A stretch of 33,453 nt of DNA, taken from positions 1 to 33,453 of the forward strand of contig CAYJPG010000023.1 of NCBI GenBank assembly GCA_964371995.1, in the 5' to 3' direction. The notes under the pieces are model-generated. The model saw nothing but the letters and a program-made list of their open reading frames with translations, was not told the DNA's origin and searched no databases. Numbering within the stretch: position 1 is the stretch's first letter; every line of letters begins with the position of its first letter. Shown one piece after another: positions 19,273-26,260 of this stretch. This stretch comes from SHZI01 sp964371995 (lineage in GTDB: Bacteria; Pseudomonadota; Gammaproteobacteria; Steroidobacterales; GCA-2729495). Position numbers and translations under genes: made by a program.

Positions 19273-20724
19273 TCAGCCGACTGCGCCCTCCAGGCTGACG
19301 TTGAGAAGATTCTGTGCCTCTACGGCGAATTCCATCGGCAGTTCGCGGAACACCTGTTTGCAAAAGCCGTTGACGATCAGGTTGACCGCGTCTTCCTGCG
19401 ACAGGCCGCGCTGCCGGCAATAAAACAGCTGGTCGTCACCGATCTTCGAGGTGGTGGCTTCGTGTTCGACAATCGCGCCGGGATTGCGTATTTCCATATA
19501 CGGATAGGTATGGGCGGCAGAGCGACTGCCCATCAGCAGTGAATCGCACTGCGTGAAGTTGCGCGCACCTTCGGCTGTCGGCAGTACCTTGACCAGGCCG
19601 CGGTAAGCGCTCTGTGAGCGTCCGGCCGCAATGCCTTTTGAAACGATGGTGCTGCGCGTATTGCGGCCGATATGGATCATCTTGGTGCCGGTGTCGGCTT
19701 GCTGCAGATTATTGGTGACGGCAACAGAATAAAACTCGCCGACGGAATTGTCGCCGCGCAGAATGCAGCTCGGGTATTTCCAGGTGATGGCGGAACCAGC
19801 CTCGACCTGGGTCCATGAAATCTTAGAATTGGCACCGCGGCAGTCACCGCGTTTGGTGACGAAATTGTAGATACCGCCGCGACCTTCCTCGTCGCCGGGG
19901 TACCAGTTCTGTACCGTGGAATACTTGATCGTCGCATCCTTGAGGGCGACCAGTTCGACGACCGCTGCATGCAGCTGGTTTTCGTCGCGCTGTGGCGCTG
20001 TGCAGCCCTCGAGATAGCTGACGTGACTACCTTCTTCGGCGATGATAAGGGTGCGTTCAAACTGACCGGTCTTGGCCTGGTTGATCCGGAAGTATGTGGA
20101 CAGCTCCATCGGGCAGCGCACGCCCTTCGGGATATAGACGAAAGAGCCATCGGTAAACATTGCGGAGTTCAATGCGGCAAAGTAGTTGTCGCGGTAGGGG
20201 ACAACAGTACCGAGATATTGCCGGATCAGTTCGGGATGGTCCCGGGCCGCTTCGGAGAACGAGCAGAAAATCACGCCCGCAGCTGCGAGCTTGTCCCTGA
20301 AGGTGGTGGTGACAGAAACGCTGTCAAACACTGCATCTACAGCAACACCGGCGAGCCGGGCGCGCTCGTGCAGGGGTACGCCCAGCTTCTCGTAGGTGGC
20401 GAGAAGTTTCGGGTCCACCTCGTCAATCGACTTGAGCCCCGGTGTCTTGCGCGGCGCCGAGAAATACGAAATGTCCTGGTAGTCGATCGGCGGGTAGTGC
20501 AGTCGGGCCCAGCCCGGTTCACGCATTGTCAGCCAGTGACGGTAAGCTTTAAGTCGCCACTCAAGCAGAAACTCCGGCTCATCTTTCTTCTGCGAGATAA
20601 AGCGGATCACCTGCTCACTGTGGCCAGGCGGCACCGTATCTGACTCGATGTCGGTGACAAAGCCATGCTGGTACCGGCGGTTGACCAGTTCGTTGAGACC
20701 AGGGTTCTGCAATTTACTGTCCAT
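19273..20724 (-). CDS. sufB: Fe-S cluster assembly scaffold protein SufB
   Basis: SufB is the scaffold on which the Suf system builds Fe-S clusters. The 483-residue product (E. coli 495) carries FSAPRKTPGLKSIDEVDPKLL, the YIPKGVRCPMELSTYFRIN segment, YLEGCTAPQRDENQLHAAVVEL, and QNWYPGDEEGRGGIYNFVTKRG. The C-terminal SufBD core has CDSLLMGSRSAAHTYPYMEI and EHEATTSKIGDDQLFYCRQRG with conserved Cys and Glu residues. It follows sufR by 18 bases, so it is co-transcribed with its regulator. Confidence 0.97.
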   Translation of the reverse strand: MDSKLQNPGLNELVNRRYQHGFVTDIESDTVPPGHSEQVIRFISQKKDEPEFLLEWRLKAYRHWLTMREPGWARLHYPPIDYQDISYFSAPRKTPGLKSIDEVDPKLLATYEKLGVPLHERARLAGVAVDAVFDSVSVTTTFRDKLAAAGVIFCSFSEAARDHPELIRQYLGTVVPYRDNYFAALNSAMFTDGSFVYIPKGVRCPMELSTYFRINQAKTGQFERTLIIAEEGSHVSYLEGCTAPQRDENQLHAAVVELVALKDATIKYSTVQNWYPGDEEGRGGIYNFVTKRGDCRGANSKISWTQVEAGSAITWKYPSCILRGDNSVGEFYSVAVTNNLQQADTGTKMIHIGRNTRSTIVSKGIAAGRSQSAYRGLVKVLPTAEGARNFTQCDSLLMGSRSAAHTYPYMEIRNPGAIVEHEATTSKIGDDQLFYCRQRGLSQEDAVNLIVNGFCKQVFRELPMEFAVEAQNLLNVSLEGAVG

Positions 20725-20742
20725 GCTTGATCGTTGGTCTGT

Positions 20743-21213
20743 TCAGCTTGACGAGCGGCGTTCCGGCGGCTTGCCGCGTCGTGCCGACAGGTCGTGTAAT
20801 GGAAATTCATGTGGCGGATGTGCGAGATCCGCCAGCGTTACGGTGTCCAGTGCGCAACGGATGGTGCGGTTGATCTTCTGCCAGGCATCGCCGACCGGGC
20901 ATCCATCCTCAAGTTCGCACTGGCTATCAGTCATGCTGCATTCGGTGATGCTGAGAGGGCCTTCCAGGACATCGACGATTTCTGCTGCACTGATGTCCTC
21001 CGGCGTGCGGGACAATGCGTAGCCACCTTCAGCCCCGCGCAGCGAGTGCACCAGATCACCGCGCGCGAGGATCTTGAGCAGTTTCTGCACGGTAGGCAGC
21101 GCGATACGGGTGCCGTTCGCGACATCGTTGGCCGAGCAGACCTTCCTCGTCTGTGCGGCCAGGTACACGAGAATCATCGTGCCGTAGTCCGTCAACTTAC
21201 TGATGCGAAGCAT
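20743..21213 (-). CDS. sufR: Rrf2-family Fe-S regulator of the suf operon (SufR/IscR-like)
   Basis: Rrf2 regulators of this type bind an Fe-S cluster and repress the suf genes when clusters are plentiful. The 156-residue product has a winged HTH (MLRISKLTDYGTMILVYLA; LPTVQKLLKILARGDLVHSLRGAEGGYAL). Three cysteines, Cys92, Cys99 and Cys105 (ECSMTDSQCELEDGC), sit where IscR ligates [2Fe-2S]. The Arg/Ser-rich tail has no obvious role. It heads the operon, which supports autoregulation through the inverted repeat over its start codon. Note that this proteobacterial regulator is unrelated to the cyanobacterial SufR. Confidence 0.93.
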   Translation of the reverse strand: MLRISKLTDYGTMILVYLAAQTRKVCSANDVANGTRIALPTVQKLLKILARGDLVHSLRGAEGGYALSRTPEDISAAEIVDVLEGPLSITECSMTDSQCELEDGCPVGDAWQKINRTIRCALDTVTLADLAHPPHEFPLHDLSARRGKPPERRSSS

Positions 21214-21240
21214 ATGGGACCATCTTAGTCCAATATGCTT
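21208..21240. promoter_or_regulatory. Large inverted repeat over the sufR start: probable Rrf2/SufR operator
   Basis: Outer arms AAGCATAT (21208-21215) and ATATGCTT (21233-21240) and inner arms GGAC (21217-21220) and GTCC (21228-21231) are perfect inverted matches about a centre at 21224. In all, 13 of 16 base pairs are symmetric. The sufR start codon (21211-21213 on the minus strand) lies inside one arm. Position and symmetry fit a dimeric repressor site, so feedback by the adjacent Rrf2 protein is the natural inference. The site is also 145 bases from the divergent aldolase start. Confidence 0.7.
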
Positions 21241-21384
21241 TTCAGGGGAATAGGGGGAAGCCTGGCGACCCGACCTGTGACCGATATCCGGGCTCAGCCG
21301 CTGCGCAGAATTTGCTATCCTTGCGAACCTAAAAATAACGGGCTGCGGTCATCGGCAGCTGGATCACAAGCGGAGGTTTATGTC

Positions 21385-22401
21385 ATGACTGCGCAGTCTC
21401 TGGCCGCTATCGCCCAGGCGATGGTGGCGCCGGGCAAGGGAATTCTGGCTGCTGACGAGAGCTCGGGCACTATCAAGAAGCGCTTTGACGCAATCGGACT
21501 TGAGTCGACCGAAGAAAATCGTCGCGCCTATCGGGATCTGCTTTTTACCACGCCCGGTGCTGCAGAGTTCATCAGCGGCGTCATCCTGTATGACGAAACC
21601 ATCCGTCAGTCCACGCGTGATGGTGTCCCGTTTGCGAAATACCTTACGCAGCAGGGCATTATCCCGGGCATCAAGGTCGATGCCGGCGCGAAGGCCCTGG
21701 CAGGTTTTCCAGGCGAGAAAATTACCGAGGGTCTCGACGGCCTGCGCGAGCGCCTGAAGGAGTACGCGGGTCTCGGTGCGCGTTTCGCGAAGTGGCGCGC
21801 TGTCATCACGATCGGTTCCGGAATTCCATCCGCCTGGTGCCTGAAGGCCAACGCTCATGCGCTGGCCCGCTACGCGGCGCTGTGTCAGGAAGCCGGTATT
21901 GTTCCCATCGTTGAACCGGAAGTGCTGATGGATGGTGACCATACACAGGCCCGCTGTGGGCAGGTGACCTGTGAAGCGCTGGAGAGAACCTTCATTGAGT
22001 TACGGCATCATCGCGTTGATCTTACAGGGATTGTTCTGAAGCCGAACATGATCGTGTCGGGTACGGACTGCAAGCAGCAGGCATCGGTCGCCGAGGTTGC
22101 CGAAGCGACGGTCCGCTGCCTCAAGTCGATGGTTCCGGCCACCGTGCCGGGTATCGCTTTCCTGTCGGGTGGGCAGAGTTCCGAACTGGCTACCGAACAC
22201 CTCAGTGCGATCAATGCGCTGGGCGGATTGCCGTGGCAGGTGACCTTCTCTTACGGCCGGGCGTTGCAGGCAACGGTGCTCAAGGCCTGGGGTGGCAAGG
22301 CTGACAGCGTAAAGGCAGGCCAGGCCGAGTTGTACAAGCGGGCCCGACTGAACGGCCTGGCTCATGGCGGGAAGTACAAACCTGCAATGGAAGCTGCGTG
22401 A
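21385..22401 (+). CDS. Class I fructose-bisphosphate aldolase
   Basis: This Schiff-base aldolase interconverts fructose 1,6-bisphosphate with dihydroxyacetone phosphate and glyceraldehyde 3-phosphate. The 338-residue product resembles animal-type class I enzymes. It has GKGILAADESSGTIKKRF at residues 18-35, GARFAKWRAVI, the VEPEVLMDGDH block, the Schiff-base lysine in GIVLKPNMIVSG, and FLSGGQSSELAT. The ATG at 21385 has a GGAGG eight bases ahead. The frame is open upstream to 21235, but those codons precede the conserved start. A TGCTATCCT extended -10-like element at 21313-21321 may be its promoter. Its stop overlaps the mlaF GTG. Confidence 0.95.
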   Translation: MTAQSLAAIAQAMVAPGKGILAADESSGTIKKRFDAIGLESTEENRRAYRDLLFTTPGAAEFISGVILYDETIRQSTRDGVPFAKYLTQQGIIPGIKVDAGAKALAGFPGEKITEGLDGLRERLKEYAGLGARFAKWRAVITIGSGIPSAWCLKANAHALARYAALCQEAGIVPIVEPEVLMDGDHTQARCGQVTCEALERTFIELRHHRVDLTGIVLKPNMIVSGTDCKQQASVAEVAEATVRCLKSMVPATVPGIAFLSGGQSSELATEHLSAINALGGLPWQVTFSYGRALQATVLKAWGGKADSVKAGQAELYKRARLNGLAHGGKYKPAMEAA

Positions 22402-23213
22402 AAGCCGCTTCGGCCGCTGACAACCTGATTGAGATCAGCGGCCTGCGCTTCTCGCGAGGCAGCCGTCTGATCTTTGATGGCCTGGAACTGGCGATCCCCC
22501 GCGGCAGTATCACGGCGATCATGGGTCCCAGCGGTACCGGCAAGACGACACTTCTCCGCATGTTCACGGGGCAGCTCAAGCCGGATGCGGGAAGCGTCCG
22601 GGTAGCGGGGCAGGAAGTGTCCCGCCTGTCCAGAACCGATCTCTATGCGCTCCGCCGGCGGATGGGCATGCTGTTTCAGAACAGCGCATTGCTGACGGAC
22701 TTCAGCGTTTTCGAGAATGTTGCCTTTCCGGTGCGCGAAAACACCAACCTGCCCGAACGACTGCTTCGCAACGTGGTGCTGACCAAATTGCAGTCGGTAG
22801 GCTTGCGTGGCGCGGCGAACCTCATGCCCTCCGAACTTTCCGGTGGCATGTCGCGGCGCGTGGCGATGGCCAGGGCCATGGTTCTGGATCCGGAGTTACT
22901 GCTCTACGACGAGCCATTCTCCGGGCTCGACCCCATCTCGCTCGGGGTGGTTCTGCGCCTGATCCGGCTCAACAACGATGCACTGGGGCTTACCAGTATT
23001 GTGGTCTCGCATGATGTGGCGGAGATCTCGCATATTGCGGATCATTGTTTTGTTATCTCGGAAGGCAAGGTGATCGCCAGCGGTCGGCCCGACGAACTCG
23101 CGAACAGTGAGTCTGAACTGGTCCGCCAGTTCATGACCGGCGCGGCGGACGGACCGGTACCCTTTCACTATCCTGCGCCTGACTATCGGCAGCAGTTACT
23201 GGGCGGTTCCTGA
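22398..23213 (+). CDS. mlaF: Phospholipid ABC transporter ATP-binding protein MlaF
   Basis: MlaF is the ATPase of the MlaFEDB inner-membrane complex, which moves phospholipids between the inner membrane and periplasmic MlaC. The 271-residue product has Walker A GPSGTGKTT (Lys49), a Q-loop in MLFQNSALLTDFSVFENV typical of MlaF, the signature LSGGMSRRVAMARAM, Walker B LLLYDEPFSGLDP and the switch histidine in VVSHDVAE. The GTG start overlaps the aldolase stop (GTGA). It is the first gene of the mlaFEDCB set. Confidence 0.96.
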   Translation: MKAASAADNLIEISGLRFSRGSRLIFDGLELAIPRGSITAIMGPSGTGKTTLLRMFTGQLKPDAGSVRVAGQEVSRLSRTDLYALRRRMGMLFQNSALLTDFSVFENVAFPVRENTNLPERLLRNVVLTKLQSVGLRGAANLMPSELSGGMSRRVAMARAMVLDPELLLYDEPFSGLDPISLGVVLRLIRLNNDALGLTSIVVSHDVAEISHIADHCFVISEGKVIASGRPDELANSESELVRQFMTGAADGPVPFHYPAPDYRQQLLGGS

Positions 23214-23980
23214 TGACGCTGTTCATGCAGTTGCAGAGCAGCCTGCTGGCCTCCATGCGCAAGTTGGGGGCGGTTGTGCTGTTTCTGGGTGCAATTCTTG
23301 CGCAATGCCCGGCGGCATTTACCCGGCCCAGGCTGATCTCGGCGCAGGTGCACAACGCTGGTGTGTTGTCGCTGGTGATCATCATGACCTCGGCGTTTTT
23401 TGTCGGCATGGTGATCGGTCTGCAGGGCTACGATTCGCTGGCTCGTCTCCGTCAGGAAGACATCCTCGGTGCGGGTGTCGCGCTGACACTTATCAAGGAA
23501 CTGGGGCCCGTAGTCACTGCGCTGCTGTTTGCAGGCCGTGCCGGTACCGCCCTGGCCTCTGAAATAGGCCTTATGCGCGCCACGGACCAGCTTGCTGCCA
23601 TGGAAGTGATGGCCATCGACCCGATCAGGCGTATCGTTGCACCGCGTTTTGTCGGTGGCGCCATATCGGTACCGCTGCTGACGGCCGTATTCAACGCCAT
23701 CGGCATTCTCGGTGCCTGGTTTATCGGCGTGTATATCATGGGTGTGGACGGTGGCGCTTTCTGGTCGCAGATGCAGGAGTATGTCGATCCGTCTGATATT
23801 GGCGAAGGTGTGTCCAAGAGCATTGTGTTCGGCATCGCCGCCAGCCTGATCGCTGTCTACGAAGGCTACAATTGTGCGCCCACGGCCGAGGGCGTCGGCA
23901 TGGCGACTACGCGTACGGTAGTTACCACCTCGATTGCCGTACTGATACTCGACTACATGATTACCGCATTTCTGATTTGA
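23213..23980 (+). CDS. mlaE: Phospholipid ABC transporter permease MlaE
   Basis: MlaE is the membrane subunit of the MlaFEDB complex. The 255-residue product is hydrophobic with five to six segments and contains the MlaE signature block: VGMVIGLQGYDSLARL, LIKELGPVVTALLFAGRAGTALASEIGLMRATDQLAAMEVM, and the C-terminal GYNCAPTAEGVGMATTRTVV. Its ATG overlaps the mlaF TGA. Confidence 0.96.
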   Translation: MTLFMQLQSSLLASMRKLGAVVLFLGAILAQCPAAFTRPRLISAQVHNAGVLSLVIIMTSAFFVGMVIGLQGYDSLARLRQEDILGAGVALTLIKELGPVVTALLFAGRAGTALASEIGLMRATDQLAAMEVMAIDPIRRIVAPRFVGGAISVPLLTAVFNAIGILGAWFIGVYIMGVDGGAFWSQMQEYVDPSDIGEGVSKSIVFGIAASLIAVYEGYNCAPTAEGVGMATTRTVVTTSIAVLILDYMITAFLI

Positions 23981-23992
23981 GGACGATACGGC

Positions 23993-24487
23993 ATGGAAAG
24001 CAGCAGACCACGTGAGCTCGGTACCGGGCTGTTCGTATTTCTGGGTTTCGCGGCCCTGCTATTTCTGGCGACCCAGACCACCGACCTAGATGAGTATGCC
24101 GGGGATGAGGGCTACCGGGTAACGGCGCGTTTTGAGGATGTGGCCGGCCTGAAGGTGCGCTCGCAGGTGACGATGTCGGGTGTGAATATCGGCCGGGTCG
24201 AGAGCATCAAATTTGACAATGACAGGCTCGATGCCATTGTTACGATACGCATTAACAGTCAGTTCAACCGCATCCCGGATGATTCTGACGCCAGCATCCT
24301 GACGGCGGGTCTGCTGGGCAGCAAGTACATCGGGATCGGGGCTGGTGGTGCCGATACCTATCTCGCTGAAGGCAGTGAGCTGCAGTTCACGCAATCTGCT
24401 GTGATACTCGAACAGCTGATCGGCAAGTTTCTGTTCAGCAAGGCAGAAGAGGGCGGTACCTCGGCATCGCCTGCGGCTTCCGAATAG
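23993..24487 (+). CDS. mlaD: MCE-domain phospholipid-binding protein MlaD
   Basis: MlaD forms a hexameric MCE ring in the periplasm, anchored to the inner membrane. The 164-residue product has one helix (GLFVFLGFAALLFLATQ, residues 9-25) followed by a single MCE domain (YRVTARFEDVAGLKVRSQVTMSGVNIGRVESI), then DSDASILTAGLLGSKYIGI. Length and layout match the E. coli protein (183 aa) with a shorter tail. It lies 12 bases after mlaE. Confidence 0.95.
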   Translation: MESSRPRELGTGLFVFLGFAALLFLATQTTDLDEYAGDEGYRVTARFEDVAGLKVRSQVTMSGVNIGRVESIKFDNDRLDAIVTIRINSQFNRIPDDSDASILTAGLLGSKYIGIGAGGADTYLAEGSELQFTQSAVILEQLIGKFLFSKAEEGGTSASPAASE

Positions 24488-24502
24488 GAGGATGGTCCGT
24501 TG

Positions 24503-25189
24503 ATGAAGACTTTCGCAACGCTTGCTCTTTTGCTCCTGTCCCTTGTTGTACAGGCGGACAATCGCACCCCGGATCAGGTCGTGACCGAGACGGCTGAAAC
24601 CCTGGCGAAGCATATCGAGGGCAAGCAGGCCTGGCTGGAGGCCCATCCAGCCGATCTCTACAAGCTGGTTGATCAGGTCTTTCTGCCGGTATTTGATACC
24701 GACTATGCCGGCCGGCTGGTGCTTGGCAAGAACTGGCGCACCGCAACTCCCGAGCAGCGCAAGAAGTTTGTAGATACTTTCTATGACTTTCTGCTGCACA
24801 GCTATGCGCGTCACGTACTGCGCTTTGAGCGTGACAAGGTCCGGATACTGCCGGCATCCAGTGCTGTACTCGACCCGAGGAATACCGTCGTAAAAAGCAC
24901 CATGCAGCTGGAAGACGGTACCACTTTGCCGGTGAACTACAGCCTGCATCAGACCAAAGACGGCTGGCGCGCTTTCGATGTGCGCATCGAGGGTATTTCA
25001 TACGTACAGAACTACCGCAACCAGTTCAACGCTGAAATCAGCGCCAAGGGTATTGATGCGGTCATTGCTCGCCTGGAGGCCGATGCGGCCAAACTGGACC
25101 CCAGCCCCAGCCCCAGCCCCAGCCCCAGCCCCAGCCCCAGCCCAAGTACCAGCACCAAGCCCGCAGCACCGGGTGCCGCCGCTAAATGA
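24503..25189 (+). CDS. mlaC: Periplasmic phospholipid carrier MlaC with Pro-Ser repeat tail
   Basis: MlaC shuttles phospholipid between MlaA at the outer membrane and MlaFEDB. The 228-residue product has a signal peptide ending near VVQA-D and the MlaC (Tol_Tol_Ttg2) domain: DQVFLPVFDTDYAGRLVLGKNWRTATPEQRKKFVDTFYDFLLHSYA, then YQN-like VQNYRNQF and ISAKGIDAVIARL. Oddly, the C-terminus runs on as eight Pro-Ser pairs followed by a Thr/Ala-rich stretch. An AGGAGG at 24486-24491 serves either the ATG at 24503 or an in-frame TTG at 24500; I prefer the ATG. Its stop overlaps the mlaB start. Confidence 0.94.
   Translation: MKTFATLALLLLSLVVQADNRTPDQVVTETAETLAKHIEGKQAWLEAHPADLYKLVDQVFLPVFDTDYAGRLVLGKNWRTATPEQRKKFVDTFYDFLLHSYARHVLRFERDKVRILPASSAVLDPRNTVVKSTMQLEDGTTLPVNYSLHQTKDGWRAFDVRIEGISYVQNYRNQFNAEISAKGIDAVIARLEADAAKLDPSPSPSPSPSPSPSPSTSTKPAAPGAAAK
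25100..25141 (+). repeat. Hexanucleotide tandem repeat (CCCAGC)x7 in mlaC
   Basis: Seven exact copies of CCCAGC are followed by a degenerate eighth (CCAAGT), encoding Pro-Ser pairs. The unit is a multiple of three, so slippage would change the tail length without breaking the frame. Confidence 0.95.
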
Positions 25190-25497
25190 CCACGACGCCC
25201 GAGCTGCGCTCCGTCGGACCTGGTCAACTGGGTCTCAATGGACCGCTGGTATTTGCGACCGCAGGTGAACTGCTGGATGTGAGCCGCAAGATGTTTGCCG
25301 GCACCTCCGGTATTTCAATTGATCTCGGCGGCGTAACCAAAGTAGACAGTGCAGGTCTTGCCTTGTTGCTGGAATGGCTGCGCTGGGGGCAAGCTGAGCG
25401 CCGCTCGATCAGCTTCACCCACTTGCCAGACAAACTGCTGGCTATCGCCCGGCTGAGTGGTGTTGAAGAGATGCTGGTGACGGGTAACGACGGCTAG
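25186..25497 (+). CDS. mlaB: STAS-domain protein MlaB
   Basis: MlaB is the cytoplasmic STAS subunit that stabilises and activates MlaF. The 103-residue product shows the STAS core LGLNGPLVFATAGELLDVSRKM and the loop ISIDLGGVTKVDSAGLALLLEWLRWG, with the conserved Asp-Ser pair (VDSAG) that contacts MlaF. Its start overlaps the mlaC stop by four bases. It ends one base before the end of the convergent mlaA. Confidence 0.92.
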   Translation: MTTTPELRSVGPGQLGLNGPLVFATAGELLDVSRKMFAGTSGISIDLGGVTKVDSAGLALLLEWLRWGQAERRSISFTHLPDKLLAIARLSGVEEMLVTGNDG

Positions 25498-25498
25498 T

Positions 25499-26260
25499 CT
25501 ATTTGTCGTCCATGTCGTCCATGTCGTCCATGTCGTCCAAATAGCTGTCGTTGACCGGTACGTTGCCGTCATACATGCGATAACGCCGGTTCTGCAGATA
25601 GGCGTCGCGTACAAACAGATACGGGTCGTAGGCCTCAAATATCTGCTGGTCTGCATCCAGCAGGCGTGACCGCTTGTCCACCTGATGCACCGACCAGAGA
25701 GCCCAGGTGATATCGACGTTGTCGTTGCTGAGATCGATCAGCGGGGTCAGCGGTGAATCGGCAACGTCGCCGGTCAAGTTGCGCAGAGTGCGGGGTCCAA
25801 ACAAGGGCAGCACGATGTAAGGGCCTTCGCCCACGCCCCATTTGCCCAGCGTCTGGCCAAAGTCCTCGTCATTTTCCTTGAGCCCGACCCGTGTCGCCGG
25901 GTCAAAGAAACCGAACAGGCCTACCGTGGTATTCAGGACGAAGCGACCCGTATCGTGACCACCAGCGCGAAACTTTCCCTGCAGGAAATCATTCACGATA
26001 GTGATCGGGTACTTGATGTTGCTGAAGAAATTCTGGATGCCACTCCGCATCTGGGGCGGCAGTCCACGTTCATAGCCAACCGCAACCGGTCGGAACAGGT
26101 ACCGGTCGCCGATGTCGTTGACCTTGTACATCGCCCGGTTGAAGGGTTCGATCGGGTCGTAGGCGTCCTGGTTCTCAACAGCCTTGGTGCTGGCGCAGCC
26201 GCTGCTGATAACGAAGACCAGCGCTATGAGCGCTGAGCGCGATTTATCCCAGGCATTCAT
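25499..26260 (-). CDS. mlaA: Outer-membrane lipoprotein MlaA (VacJ)
   Basis: MlaA sits in the outer membrane with a porin and extracts mislocalised phospholipid from the outer leaflet, passing it to MlaC. The 253-residue product has a lipoprotein signal with Cys22 (VISSGC; the serine at -3 is a weak lipobox). The MlaA domain follows: YDPIEPFNRAMYKVNDIGDRYLFRPVAVGY, NFFSNIKYPITIVNDFLQGKF, GLFGFFDPATRVGL, FGQTLGKWGVGEGPYIVLPLFGP. The C-terminus ends in an acidic repeat of Asp-Asp-Met units. Its ATG overlaps the bepA TGA (ATGA), so it is translationally coupled to bepA. Confidence 0.95.
   Translation of the reverse strand: MNAWDKSRSALIALVFVISSGCASTKAVENQDAYDPIEPFNRAMYKVNDIGDRYLFRPVAVGYERGLPPQMRSGIQNFFSNIKYPITIVNDFLQGKFRAGGHDTGRFVLNTTVGLFGFFDPATRVGLKENDEDFGQTLGKWGVGEGPYIVLPLFGPRTLRNLTGDVADSPLTPLIDLSNDNVDITWALWSVHQVDKRSRLLDADQQIFEAYDPYLFVRDAYLQNRRYRMYDGNVPVNDSYLDDMDDMDDMDDK
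25505..25537 (-). repeat. Nonanucleotide tandem repeat at the mlaA 3' end
   Basis: On the minus strand GACGACATG is repeated three times and followed by GACGAC, encoding Asp-Asp-Met units just before the terminal Lys and stop. The period of nine keeps the reading frame if the copy number changes. Confidence 0.95.

Noticed and set aside
25100..25141. Short-period repeat as a possible CRISPR or origin iteron array
   Set aside because: The unit is six bases without spacers and lies in frame inside mlaC as Pro-Ser codons.
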